Source: CBFFRJ01 sp963530515
GTDB lineage: Bacteria > Pseudomonadota > Gammaproteobacteria > Enterobacterales > Enterobacteriaceae
DNA: 64,000 bases
Reading direction: 5' to 3'
Assembly: GCA_963530515.1 (NCBI GenBank)
Contig: CAUSEC010000021.1
Coordinates: 36,157-100,156 of the forward strand
Positions 53,597 to 62,223 of the stretch are shown piece after piece; the first letter of the stretch is position 1, and every line of letters begins with the position of its first letter. Position numbers and translations under genes: made by a program. A model generated the notes under the pieces. It saw nothing but the letters and a program-made list of their open reading frames with translations. It was not told the origin of the DNA and did not search any database.

Positions 53597-54901
53597 TCAG
53601 GCGCGTTTTGCGCGACGTTCAGCAATAAATGACACCAGGAAAATAGCCCCGATGAGGTCAAAAAAGCCCATAGCGATAAACAGCGGGTTAAATCCAATTT
53701 TGTCGGCGGTCACGCCAATCAGCAGTGAGAAGAGGAAGCTTGCTATCCACGCAGCGGAGCCACGCATGCCGTTAACGGTCGCCATCTGGCCCTTATCAAA
53801 GGACTCCACCACCAGCGCGCTGAGCATGCAGGAGATAATCTGATGACCAAATCCGCCAATCGAAATCAGGGCGATGGTGATGTACGGGTCGCGGGTGATA
53901 GCGACAACGCCTAAGGAGATCATTAAAAACGCACCGGTGACCGAGCTTGCCACCACCGAGTTCACGCGGGAGCAGCCAAACCAGCGCACATACAGTTTGG
54001 TGAGGTAGCCACTGGCCACACTTCCCAGGTCGGCGGCGAGGAACGGCAGCCAGGCAAACATCGCAATCTGTTTGAGATCCATGCCATGCTCTTTGGCCAG
54101 ATACAGCGGCACCCAGAAACTCAGCACCGCCCAGGCCGGTTCCGCCATAAAGGCCGGGATGGCAATGCCGTAAAAGCGTTTGTTTTTCGAGACCGTTTTC
54201 AGCGCAGTAAAGAAGGGCAGTTTCACCGCTGGCGGCTCGTTGTCCTGGTTGATAAAGGCCAGTTCATCTTTGCTAAGGTTCGGGTGTTTGTCCGGGTTGT
54301 GGTAAAACGCCCACCACAGCACCACCCACACCAGGGCGAGGAAGCCGGTAAACATAAACGCCCCCTGCCAGCCAAAAGAAGCATGGGCAAAGTAGATGAT
54401 CGGTGGGGCAAGCATGGCCCCGATGGAGAAGCCCACCCCGGCCCAACCGGCAGCGACAGGGCGCTCAGATTTTGGGAACCACTCGCCAAGAGTTTTGGCG
54501 TTGGCCGGTGTTGCTGCGGCTTCCGATGCACCCATAGTGAAACGCAGGATAGCCAGTTGCAGCCAGCTTCCGGCACCGGCATGGGCGATACAGGCGATAG
54601 CCCAGATAATGGCACACACCATAAAGCCAATTTTCAGGCCAATCACGTCAATCAACCACCCGCACAGCGGCTGGAAGAGGGTGTAGGCTAACTGGAAGGC
54701 ACCGACTATCCATGAGTACTGTTCGGTGGTGATCCCCATGCTGGTTTTCAGTTCCGGGGCGAGGATACCCAGCGAATTTCGCGTGATGTAGTTCACCGTC
54801 ACACCCAGTAAAAACAGGATCAGCACCCACCAGCGTAAGTTTTTGACGACCCGGCGGCTTTTGCTTGCCACCCCTTCTGTATTGTTGATTCCCTGGCTCA
54901 T
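53597..54901 (-). CDS. MFS transporter, anion:cation symporter (hexuronate) type
   Basis: A 434-residue 12-helix MFS protein resembling ExuT/GudP-type sugar-acid symporters: NYITRNSLGILAPEL in helix 1, RFTMGASEAAATPANAKTLGEWFP, and EPAWAVLSFWVPLYL in helix 7. Paired with a GH31 hydrolase and divergent from a LacI regulator, it probably imports the glycoside that the hydrolase cleaves. The acid-type family raises the possibility of an acidic sugar; this is inference. Confidence 0.85.
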   Translation of the reverse strand: MSQGINNTEGVASKSRRVVKNLRWWVLILFLLGVTVNYITRNSLGILAPELKTSMGITTEQYSWIVGAFQLAYTLFQPLCGWLIDVIGLKIGFMVCAIIWAIACIAHAGAGSWLQLAILRFTMGASEAAATPANAKTLGEWFPKSERPVAAGWAGVGFSIGAMLAPPIIYFAHASFGWQGAFMFTGFLALVWVVLWWAFYHNPDKHPNLSKDELAFINQDNEPPAVKLPFFTALKTVSKNKRFYGIAIPAFMAEPAWAVLSFWVPLYLAKEHGMDLKQIAMFAWLPFLAADLGSVASGYLTKLYVRWFGCSRVNSVVASSVTGAFLMISLGVVAITRDPYITIALISIGGFGHQIISCMLSALVVESFDKGQMATVNGMRGSAAWIASFLFSLLIGVTADKIGFNPLFIAMGFFDLIGAIFLVSFIAERRAKRA

Positions 54902-54935
54902 TCTTTTCTCCGCACACCTTTCTGTAGGGAAGTCG

Positions 54936-54973
54936 GCGGACCATAGCGAATTTGTTATACCGAAATGGTCCGC
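54936..54973. promoter_or_regulatory. 9-bp perfect inverted repeat in the MFS leader
   Basis: GCGGACCAT (54936-54944) and ATGGTCCGC (54965-54973) are separated by 20 bases, followed on the plus strand by a TTTTTT run after 7 bases. It could be a LacI-family site or an RNA hairpin in the MFS 5' leader. Confidence 0.4.
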
Positions 54974-55009
54974 GTGGGGATTTTTTATCGTTAAGGCCTT
55001 AACTGTTCA

Positions 55010-55031
55010 TACAACTAGTATGGAAGTTGTA
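55010..55031. promoter_or_regulatory. Inverted repeat, candidate operator of the LacI regulator
   Basis: TACAACT-N8-AGTTGTA (7-bp perfect arms) in the middle of the 296-bp divergent region between the MFS and LacI genes. The rest of the region has no gene I can recognise. Confidence 0.5.
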
Positions 55032-55197
55032 CGACACATTTACGGTAGGGGAGAAAAACAGGCCGCCATAGCGGATTTTGTGCAAGGATTCTCATCATCG
55101 GGTGGCATTTTTAGGCATCATCATTATTTGATGAGTATTCATGGGGCTTGCAGCTCATGAAAGTTTTCCCACGGTGGAAACGGAGCAAGATCACATA

Positions 55198-56271
55198 ATG
55201 GATAAAAAGCTAAAAATCGCGGAAATTGCCCTGCGCACCAACCTGTCGACCAGCACGGTTTCCCGGGTACTGGCAGGAAAGGCCAACACCAGCGAAGCGG
55301 CCCGGCAGCGGGTGCTGGCCTGCGCCCGTGACATGGGGGTGATGGAAGGCATGGCGGCAGGGCGTCTGCTGCTCAATAACCTGGTAGTGTTCGCGCCGCA
55401 GCGGGCGTTTGATGAACGCTCCGACATTTTTTACTACCGCGTCATTCAGAGCATCAGCAAAGCGCTCGACTCCCACGAAGTGCGGCTGCGCTACTGCGCG
55501 CTGGAGGAGCTCGACAGCGATGCCAGCCTTTTTATGGAGCGAATGAATTTGCCGGAGACCCAGGCGGCAGTCCTGCTGGGCATTGACGATCCGCACATTC
55601 ATGAGCTGGCGGCAGATTCAGGCAAGCCCTGCGTGCTGATTAACTGTCGTGATAAACGCATGCGCCTGCCCTCGGTGGCACCGGATCACCGGGCGATCGG
55701 CGAGTTTGCCGCGGATTACCTGTTCGATCTTGGTCATCGCGAAGTGGTAACGGTGATGTGCCTGCGTCGTTACACCATGGATCTGCGTCTGGCGGGGATC
55801 AAAGCAGCCTGGCAGCAGCGTAACCTGCGCTTTCAGAGCAAACGGGATTTGATTGTGGTGCCGAGCTTCGCGTCCAGGCAGGCGGAAGAACGGGTGGGGG
55901 AGTGGCTCGACAGCCCAGGGCGCAAGTCACAGCCGACGGCGTTTCTGGTGGGGAGCGATTTTATGGCCGAGGGCACAGTGCGTGCCCTGCAACAGCGCGG
56001 CCTGCGCGTGCCGCAGGATGTGTCGGTGATGAGCATTGACGCGTTTAATCTCGCCGCTATCCAGGACGTGCCCTTAACGGCGGTACACGTCCCCCGTGAC
56101 GAGTTGGGGGTGGAAGCGGTGCAGCTTTTACAGCAGCGCCTGATTCGCCCGCACGCGCCGGTGGGGTCATTACTGCTCAACGGCTCGCTGGTGGTGCGGG
56201 AGTCGGTACGGCGGATACGTCCGGGCATGCGACGTTCCGCCGTGGAAAGCGAGGGCTTGTACGACGTTTAG
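55198..56271 (+). CDS. LacI-family transcriptional regulator
   Basis: A 357-residue regulator: LacI helix-turn-helix (about 5-30, IAEIALRTNLSTSTVSRVLAGKAN), with a hinge reading MAAGRLLLNN and a periplasmic-binding-protein-like sensor (about 60-340). ATG 55198 follows GGAGC; upstream in-frame codons lack homology. It is divergent from the MFS-GH31 operon, its likely target. It converges on ybiU with overlapping stops (4 bp). Confidence 0.88.
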   Translation: MDKKLKIAEIALRTNLSTSTVSRVLAGKANTSEAARQRVLACARDMGVMEGMAAGRLLLNNLVVFAPQRAFDERSDIFYYRVIQSISKALDSHEVRLRYCALEELDSDASLFMERMNLPETQAAVLLGIDDPHIHELAADSGKPCVLINCRDKRMRLPSVAPDHRAIGEFAADYLFDLGHREVVTVMCLRRYTMDLRLAGIKAAWQQRNLRFQSKRDLIVVPSFASRQAEERVGEWLDSPGRKSQPTAFLVGSDFMAEGTVRALQQRGLRVPQDVSVMSIDAFNLAAIQDVPLTAVHVPRDELGVEAVQLLQQRLIRPHAPVGSLLLNGSLVVRESVRRIRPGMRRSAVESEGLYDV

Positions 56272-57527
56272 TCCGTCATCCCCAGCGCCCTTTTCCCGTA
56301 ATCATTCAGATCCGCGACGGTGAAGCGGCTTTGCCAGCTGGCTTCGTAATCCTCACGCGGGAAGTCGCCAGGCGAAGCCCCGTTCTCCAGCGCCACTTTC
56401 ACTTTACGGGCGTAGGCGAGGTTTTTCGCGCACATCGGGGCGGCGGGAATGTACATCACATTGCCCCAGCCCTGCTGGTCGTTAACCGGGGCCACCGAAT
56501 GGATGACGTCGCAGTGCCACCACACGGAATCCCCGGCCTCCAGTGCCGGAATCGAGGTCAGCGCTTCCATCAGCAGCGGATGCCATTTCTCTGAAATCGG
56601 CAGCACCCGACCCGGTGCCACGCCGCAGAGTTCATCTTCCGGCACGTCATCGAGCAGCGGACGCAGCAGAATGTAAGCCATCGCTTCCGGGATTGGCACC
56701 ACGTGCAGCAGACCCTGACCTGGGATCATATCAGAGAGCGCCGTCCAGCCCTGGAAGGTGCGGAATACCGAGCATTTGGTGGTGTTGTCCACCGTGTATT
56801 CTTCCACTTCCGTACGGTGCGCCGCATTCCATGGATCGTACTCATCGACTTTGCCGTTGAACACGCTGGCAAACACGCGCTGATAAGCCGGTAACAGCCA
56901 GCGCTCCAGCGCCCCAGAGTCGGTATGTGCGCCAAGCCCTTTTGAGGTGGTGCCCGGCGGGCGACGGCGAATGCGGTCCGGGTAGATGACGCTGACATCC
57001 GGATCGAACCATTGAGTGCCTTCGCTTTCAAAACGCCACAGGCGATTGAGGAACGACTGCACGGTCGCCATTTCATTGCTCTGGCGTGCCTGCATTTGCG
57101 CCTGCGACCAGTAAATCGGATAGATTTCAGGGCGCGAGGCCTCCAGGGTGCCAAAGAAACTGTCGCCTGGCCCTTTGTAGACGTCGTCAAAATGGTTTTG
57201 CTCAAGGTAGGCCATCATGTCCTGATCCCAGCCCAACGCCTGCTCGCGGGGAAAGTGGCCTTTAATCACTGCACAACCCCGGCGTTTCACTGCTGCCCGC
57301 TGGGCATCGCTTATCGTCCCGGCTTTCAGCTGTGCAAAAGGAATCACCGGCCAGATGGCCTCGCCGTTGGCTTTCAGGGCATTGATCTCTGCCACCCGCT
57401 CGGAAATACGCGTATGCAGGGCGTCGAAGACCGCCTGCACATCACCAATCTGCTGGCGTAAGGCCTGCTTCATATGGCGGATCGCTTCTTTGTGGTCGGC
57501 GGGTAAGGTGTCGCTGGTGAACGTCAT
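56268..57527 (-). CDS. ybiU: YbiU, DUF1479 Fe(II)/2-oxoglutarate-oxygenase-like protein
   Basis: A 419-residue DUF1479 protein with a cupin/jelly-roll metal site: H-x-D in LGAHTDSGALERW (about residue 215) and a distal histidine in WHCDVIHSVAPV (about 350-360). This suggests an iron- and 2-oxoglutarate-dependent oxygenase; the substrate is unknown. ATG 57527 matches E. coli; GAGG precedes it. A 16-bp inverted-repeat motif sits 14 bp upstream of the start and recurs before ybiV and ybiY. Confidence 0.88.
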   Translation of the reverse strand: MTFTSDTLPADHKEAIRHMKQALRQQIGDVQAVFDALHTRISERVAEINALKANGEAIWPVIPFAQLKAGTISDAQRAAVKRRGCAVIKGHFPREQALGWDQDMMAYLEQNHFDDVYKGPGDSFFGTLEASRPEIYPIYWSQAQMQARQSNEMATVQSFLNRLWRFESEGTQWFDPDVSVIYPDRIRRRPPGTTSKGLGAHTDSGALERWLLPAYQRVFASVFNGKVDEYDPWNAAHRTEVEEYTVDNTTKCSVFRTFQGWTALSDMIPGQGLLHVVPIPEAMAYILLRPLLDDVPEDELCGVAPGRVLPISEKWHPLLMEALTSIPALEAGDSVWWHCDVIHSVAPVNDQQGWGNVMYIPAAPMCAKNLAYARKVKVALENGASPGDFPREDYEASWQSRFTVADLNDYGKRALGMTD

Positions 57528-57540
57528 AATGGCCTCGCAA

Positions 57541-57556
57541 TCTTTCATTCGAAAGT
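57541..57556 (-). promoter_or_regulatory. Shared inverted-repeat motif, copy A (upstream of ybiU)
   Basis: The minus strand reads ACTTTCGAATGAAAGA, a 15 of 16 match to the copy at 63158. It lies between the ybiU ribosome site and the AT-rich promoter area, where a bound repressor would block transcription. Confidence 0.6.
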
Positions 57557-57687
57557 AATTAAGCTTACATGTGATAATTTAAGTTAAAAATAAGTTAATG
57601 CAAGTTTAAAAAGTTGATGCGGAGCACAAAGCTGAAAAGAAGCCGAGCCACAGGCAAAACGCAGGGAAGTGACAGGTGAAGGGGGAG

Positions 57688-57717
57688 ATAAAACGGGCCG
57701 GAGCCGTGACTCCGGCA
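57688..57717 (-). terminator. ybiV terminator
   Basis: GCCGGAG / CTCCGGC hairpin (57697-57703 and 57710-57716) followed on the minus strand by CCGTTTTAT, just past the ybiV stop. Confidence 0.7.
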
Positions 57718-57723
57718 AGACAC

Positions 57724-58536
57724 TCAGTTGAACGGCGCGGTGCCGTCGAGCACGGCCTGAATCACGTTCAGTGCGCCCTGATGGTTGTTGTCATCGGTAC
57801 GATGGCGCGCAATGGCTTTGATAGCCTCACCTGCGTTATCCATGGCGAAGGAGAAGTCAGTCATGCGCAGCATCTCGGCATCGTTGCCGCTGTCGCCAAT
57901 AGTCACACACTCTTTTGGCGTCAAATGCCAGCGCTTAAGCAAACGGCTAATGCCGTTGGCTTTGTGCAGGCCAGGGATAATGAGGTCGACAAAGCCGAAG
58001 CCGCTGCTGACGGGCTTCATGATGCCATCGAGCGAAACGTGGAGTTTATCCATCAGGTCGGGAATGCCGCTGTCCGGTAAATTCAGGGCGAACTTAAACA
58101 GGGCATCGTCAATCTGATGGTAGTCACTGATACGCTGCAGGCGGTGGTAGTGTTTAGACATCAGGTTGACGAAGGCGTCCGGCGCGTTCTCACTGACATA
58201 AGCACTGTTCAGGCCGCAGGCCACAAAATTCAGGGACGTATCTTTGAGCAACTCGCCAATCACCACCTGGGCTCCATGGCGGGTCAGCTCTCCGTGGAAC
58301 AGCTGCTGACCGTGCTCGTACACCAGCGCACCGTTTTCAGCCACAAAGGAGATCTGTTCTTTAAGCTCAGGGAAGAAGGAAATGAGCTGGTAATACTGAT
58401 TGCCACTGGCCACGACAAATTCAATATCACGTGCTTTAAGCTGGGTGAACTGGGTCATAAAACGATCGCGGTCATACTGCTTGGCGTCGTCTAGAAAAGT
58501 TCCGTCCATATCTGTGACGATAACTTTCACGGTCAT
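57724..58536 (-). CDS. ybiV: YbiV, HAD-superfamily sugar phosphatase (Cof type)
   Basis: A 270-residue HAD type IIB hydrolase: motif I DMDGTF (nucleophile about D9), motif II SGN, and motif IV GDSGNDAEML, with a Cof cap domain between. The E. coli enzyme dephosphorylates sugar phosphates such as fructose 1-phosphate, ribose 5-phosphate and glucose 6-phosphate. ATG 58536 matches the family start; CAGGAGC precedes it. Confidence 0.92.
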   Translation of the reverse strand: MTVKVIVTDMDGTFLDDAKQYDRDRFMTQFTQLKARDIEFVVASGNQYYQLISFFPELKEQISFVAENGALVYEHGQQLFHGELTRHGAQVVIGELLKDTSLNFVACGLNSAYVSENAPDAFVNLMSKHYHRLQRISDYHQIDDALFKFALNLPDSGIPDLMDKLHVSLDGIMKPVSSGFGFVDLIIPGLHKANGISRLLKRWHLTPKECVTIGDSGNDAEMLRMTDFSFAMDNAGEAIKAIARHRTDDNNHQGALNVIQAVLDGTAPFN

Positions 58537-58602
58537 ACATAAGCTCCTGGAATATATTTCTCCAGTAACATTGTAATAACAGTGTGACCTGCTGCACAAA
58601 TT

Positions 58603-58618
58603 TATTTCGAATGAAAGT
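58603..58618 (-). promoter_or_regulatory. Shared inverted-repeat motif, copy B (upstream of ybiV)
   Basis: The plus strand reads TATTTCGAATGAAAGT, 14 of 16 identical to the copy at 63158. It is 67 bp upstream of the ybiV ATG, just beyond a plausible promoter (TTGTGC ... TACAAT on the minus strand). Confidence 0.55.
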
Positions 58619-58673
58619 GGGGTTTCACATCTGTGCAGGGGATTGTTCGTTGTTGAGCAGGGTGTGCGCGTCT

Positions 58674-58712
58674 TCCCTCACTCTAACTCTCATCCACCGG
58701 GCTGAGTGTCAG
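58674..58712. repeat. Degenerate copy of a CCCTCAC...GGGCTGAGTG intergenic repeat
   Basis: TCCCTCACTCTAACTCTC followed by ATCCACCGGGCTGAGTG resembles the sequence at 63941-63980 after fsaA. It lies 35 bp beyond the stop of the rpn gene. Confidence 0.45.
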
Positions 58713-58746
58713 GTACTGAGTTGCATTTACTCTGACGCTCAAAGTC

Positions 58747-58908
58747 TTACGCTTCAGGCTGTTGGAACTCTTCTGGTGCGATACCGGTGATGCGGTGAAT
58801 GATTTCACCGTCCAGTCCGTCAAGCAGCATGGTACGTGCAATGCGCAGGGCCTCAGCACGTCGTCCTTCCTCACGGCCTTTCTGCTCGAGCTGTTCTGCA
58901 ATAGTCAT
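58747..58908 (-). CDS. Probable intragenic small Rpn protein (RpnS-type inhibitor), in frame within rpn
   Basis: Within the rpn frame, ATG 58908 (residue 244) has the strong ribosome site AAGGAG (58915-58920) six bases upstream. Starting there gives a 53-residue protein, MTIAEQLEQKGREEGRR at its N-terminus, covering the C-terminal domain without the nuclease. This is the arrangement published for E. coli rpn genes, where the short form acts as antitoxin. Expression here is inferred from sequence only. Confidence 0.6.
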   Translation of the reverse strand: MTIAEQLEQKGREEGRRAEALRIARTMLLDGLDGEIIHRITGIAPEEFQQPEA

Positions 58909-59637
58909 GAGCGTCTCCTTATGCTGTGGTGTGCGTTGCGCCAGGCGGTGAAAGAATTCTTGCCCTTGAATGATTTCACCGTTATGCGCCAGGTAATTCA
59001 GCAAGGTTTTCAGCTGATCGTCGCTAGTGTAGCCCATCAATAATAGCGTGACTATGCGCTCCATTAGATTAGTCATATCGCGCTGACGAATATGTTTTTG
59101 CAGGAGTTCCAGCAAAGCCACTCGTCGGTGTTTCATGATGACATCATCCTCGATTGCTGTGATATCGATGAGAGGGAAGGCCGTGCTGTACAGGTCCAGA
59201 GCCTGTTGCGGATCGCTGAATAAATCAACAAAACGTAGTGGAAATGGATAAGGGCTAATGCTGCCGTGGTAAAAAAGCATGGGTACAACCAGCGGTAATA
59301 TTTTGTGGCCTGCATCAAGGTGGTGTTGCATAGCTGCCATAGCGTAACGCATCAACCTGAATGCCATCAGCCGGTCAGGTGTGCTCTGATGCTCAATCAG
59401 CACGTAGATATACCCGTTCCCCGTGGTCATTTTTACGGTGTAGAGAACGTCGGAATAACGGGCTCGTAAATCATCCTCAATGAAACTGCCTGACTCCAGC
59501 CGTAATGTGTTCAGGTCACAAATCTTGCGTATTTCAGGTGGAAGATGAAAAGAGAGGAAGTCCCGTGCGGTTTCGGCATCATGAAGAAACTTTTTGAACA
59601 CAGCATCATGCGGTGTTGATGTCGTGAGATTTTTCAT
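58747..59637 (-). CDS. Rpn-family recombination-promoting nuclease / putative transposase (full-length form)
   Basis: A 296-residue protein of the Rpn (Transposase_31, PD-(D/E)XK nuclease) family. The likely catalytic residues are D63 in YSDVLYTV and E82-x-Q84 in VLIEHQST. The C-terminal quarter has the charged helix AEQLEQKGREEGRRAEALRIARTML and an ITGI tail typical of the family. In E. coli, Rpn proteins cut DNA, are toxic and limit phages, and each gene also encodes a C-terminal small protein that inhibits the nuclease. The gene interrupts the usual ybiV-ybiW neighbourhood and stands alone, consistent with lateral gain. Confidence 0.9.
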   Translation of the reverse strand: MKNLTTSTPHDAVFKKFLHDAETARDFLSFHLPPEIRKICDLNTLRLESGSFIEDDLRARYSDVLYTVKMTTGNGYIYVLIEHQSTPDRLMAFRLMRYAMAAMQHHLDAGHKILPLVVPMLFYHGSISPYPFPLRFVDLFSDPQQALDLYSTAFPLIDITAIEDDVIMKHRRVALLELLQKHIRQRDMTNLMERIVTLLLMGYTSDDQLKTLLNYLAHNGEIIQGQEFFHRLAQRTPQHKETLMTIAEQLEQKGREEGRRAEALRIARTMLLDGLDGEIIHRITGIAPEEFQQPEA

Positions 59638-59720
59638 GGCTTTCCCTGCCTGGAAAATGTGCCATGGACTCTAGCATTTAAATCTGTGGTGCTGTTTGCC
59701 AGCTCTGTTTTATACGAGAA

Positions 59721-59779
59721 GCCCCGAAGAAAACAGCTTCTTCGGGGCAAAATTGTGCCCGGCAGTCGGTCACCGGGCT
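59721..59779. other. Two strong hairpins downstream of ybiW
   Basis: First, a perfect 11-bp stem, GCCCCGAAGAA / TTCTTCGGGGC, with a 6-base loop (59721-59748). Second, a GCCCGG / CCGGGC hairpin (59756-59777), REP-like. Neither has a good U-run for ybiW, but the pair lies just beyond its stop and probably ends or stabilises the ybiYW transcript. Confidence 0.6.
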
Positions 59780-59786
59780 ACGGGGT

Positions 59787-62219
59787 TTACAGCGTATGCT
59801 CGGTACGGGCAATAATGTCGTCCTGCGCATCCGGTGACAGTGCGGTAAAGAACGCGGAATAGCCCGCTACACGCACCACCAGGTCGCGATACTGATCCGG
59901 GTGTTTTTTCGCCTCCACCAGCGTCTCACGTGACACGATGTTGTATTGAATATGCCAGCCTTTGTGATCCTCAAAGAAGGTTCTCAGCAGGAACATCAGT
60001 TTCTCGCGATCGCTGGCATTCTCAAGCGTTGCCGGGTTCAGCTTCTGGTTGAGCAGCACCCCGCCGAGAATGGAACCGGTTGGCAGTTTCCCGACGGAGC
60101 CAATGACGGCGGTCGGGCCGAGATGATCGGTGCCCGATGCCGGGCTGGCCCCTTCCGCCAGCGGGGTTTTCGCTTTGCGTCCGTCCGGGGTCGCCATGGT
60201 GGCTGCACCGAACGGCACGTTGGCAGAAATAGATGAGGTCCCGGCATAATAGGTGCCGCCAATCGGACCGCGACCAAAGCGCGGGTTACGGTAGTTTTTC
60301 AGCTCATCGATGTAGGTCTGATAAGCGCGCGCCAGCAGGGTGTCGACGCTGTCATCGTCATTGCCGTACTTCGGTGCGCCGTTGATTAAGCGCTGGCGCA
60401 ACTGCTCGTGTGTCAGACCTTCAAAGTCGGCGGCCAGGGCTTCCGCCAGCTGCTGCTGACCTATCGCCCCCTGCTCAAACACCAGTTTTTTCACCGCCGC
60501 GAGACCGTTGCCCAGGTTGGCAATCCCCACCTGCAGGCCAGACACCCAGTCGTATTTCGCGCCACCTTGCTTGATGCTTTTCGCCCGCTCAATACAGTCA
60601 TCCACCAGCGCCGAGCAGAGAATGTCGTGCACGTTCTCTTCCAGCATGGTGTCGACAACGTACTCAATCTCAATGGATTTACGGGTGTAATAGCGAATCT
60701 GGGTATCCCAGTCGGCAAGCATTTCATCAAACCCAGAGAAGTTGCCTTTTGACAGCGCATGTTCCTGCGCCAGGAAGATCTTACCGCTGGTGGCGTCGCG
60801 CCCGCCTTCCATTGCCGCCAGCATCACGCGGGCAAAGTTAATAAAGCTCATGCCAGTGCAGCGGTAGCCCCACTTGCCACCGACGGCGGTTTCAATGCAG
60901 CCAATCGCCGCGTAATCGTAGGCGTCCTGCGGCTCAATGCCGAGTTTAATAAACTCAGGAATGACGATTTCATCGTTGTTAAACGCGGGCATACCAAAGC
61001 CGCAGCGGATCACCTGCACACAGGCGTCGAGGAAGTCGTTGCTCATGCCCGCATGGTAGCGAACGCTGAGATTCGGCTGCGTTGAACGCAGGCGACCACA
61101 GGATTCGAGAATCGCATAGGAAAGCGGATTCACCGCATCCATCGCTTTGCCGTTGACCAGATGCTGCCCGCCAATGGTGACGTTCTGGTACAGCGGGCTG
61201 CCCGCAGAGGCTTTGGAGTGCGAGCCGGAGCGGATTTTGTTCACTTCCAGCAGTTTCAGCCAGCAGCCATGCAGCATCTCAATCGCCTGCTCGCGCTCAA
61301 GGGATTGGTTCAGTTCCACATCGCGGCGGTAGTACGGATAAAGATACTGATCCATGCGCCCGAAGGAGACCGAGTGGCCGTTAGACTCGATCTGCAAAAT
61401 CAGCTGGATGAAGTAGCAAAGCTGCAGCGCCTGCCAGAACGTTTTCGGCGGCTCATGGGCAATCAGATCACAGTTTTCGGCCATCGCCAGCAGCTCATCG
61501 CGGCGGCTTTCGCGGGTTTCAGTGCTCGCCATCTGGCGGGCCAGGTCGGCGAAACGCTCGATGTGCAGGCTCACTGCATCCAGTACGATATCAATGGCTT
61601 TGAGGAACTGCTCACCATGGAGATCTTCCAGCACGGTGAGGTTAATGCGTGAGCGGCGCTCGTCCACTTTATGCCGCAGGCCGTCCAGCCCTTTTTCCAG
61701 CAGCAGCGGGAAGTTCACCGCCAGGTGGGCGTCCCCGGAGGTCATGTTGCCTTCGGCTTTAATGATGCCGGTTTCCAGCAGCGCTTTTTGCTCATCGGTA
61801 AACATCCCGTAGCAACGATCCTGCACCGTTTGCCCGCGCCACCATGGGCAGATCTCATGCAGCACGCGTTTGTTCTCTTCGCTGACTGCAAATCCGGCAC
61901 CCGGACGGTCGGCCAGGTCATCGATCTCTTTTTCAATCCAGGAGACGGTGTACTCCGGGAAGATGGGGGCGGCGCGAACTTCGCTTGCCTGGTTACCGAT
62001 AATCAGTTCGTCGTGTTTGATCCAGATAGTGCGCTCGGCCAGATGATGGGCGAGGGCGATTGCGCGGCGCACCGGAATGGGTTTATCCATATGGGCACGG
62101 TACATCTCGGTGTAATGCTGGGCGCGCTCGGTACAAACCGGCGGCTTAACAATGTGCACCAGCGCATTTTTATGTGCCTTAATACGGTCGGTCAGGGTAT
62201 TCAGTTGTAAGGTCGTCAT
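59787..62219 (-). CDS. ybiW: YbiW (PflF), glycyl-radical enzyme of the dehydratase/PFL-like group
   Basis: An 810-residue glycyl-radical enzyme. The radical glycine is G786 in VRVAGYSAFF, and the active cysteine C441 is in AIGCIETAVGG. The G-C-x-E motif (E443) and histidines near H165 and H282 resemble glycerol/diol dehydratases more than pyruvate formate-lyase, which has two adjacent cysteines. The reaction is unknown. ATG 62219 matches E. coli; GGATAACC precedes it. The activase ybiY lies 4 bp upstream in the same operon. Confidence 0.92.
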   Translation of the reverse strand: MTTLQLNTLTDRIKAHKNALVHIVKPPVCTERAQHYTEMYRAHMDKPIPVRRAIALAHHLAERTIWIKHDELIIGNQASEVRAAPIFPEYTVSWIEKEIDDLADRPGAGFAVSEENKRVLHEICPWWRGQTVQDRCYGMFTDEQKALLETGIIKAEGNMTSGDAHLAVNFPLLLEKGLDGLRHKVDERRSRINLTVLEDLHGEQFLKAIDIVLDAVSLHIERFADLARQMASTETRESRRDELLAMAENCDLIAHEPPKTFWQALQLCYFIQLILQIESNGHSVSFGRMDQYLYPYYRRDVELNQSLEREQAIEMLHGCWLKLLEVNKIRSGSHSKASAGSPLYQNVTIGGQHLVNGKAMDAVNPLSYAILESCGRLRSTQPNLSVRYHAGMSNDFLDACVQVIRCGFGMPAFNNDEIVIPEFIKLGIEPQDAYDYAAIGCIETAVGGKWGYRCTGMSFINFARVMLAAMEGGRDATSGKIFLAQEHALSKGNFSGFDEMLADWDTQIRYYTRKSIEIEYVVDTMLEENVHDILCSALVDDCIERAKSIKQGGAKYDWVSGLQVGIANLGNGLAAVKKLVFEQGAIGQQQLAEALAADFEGLTHEQLRQRLINGAPKYGNDDDSVDTLLARAYQTYIDELKNYRNPRFGRGPIGGTYYAGTSSISANVPFGAATMATPDGRKAKTPLAEGASPASGTDHLGPTAVIGSVGKLPTGSILGGVLLNQKLNPATLENASDREKLMFLLRTFFEDHKGWHIQYNIVSRETLVEAKKHPDQYRDLVVRVAGYSAFFTALSPDAQDDIIARTEHTL

Positions 62220-62223
62220 AGGG

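Noticed and set aside
58747..59637. Calling the Rpn gene an active transposon or insertion sequence
   Set aside because: No inverted terminal repeats or target duplication are visible, and Rpn proteins act as nucleases in recombination and phage defence rather than as element-bound transposases.
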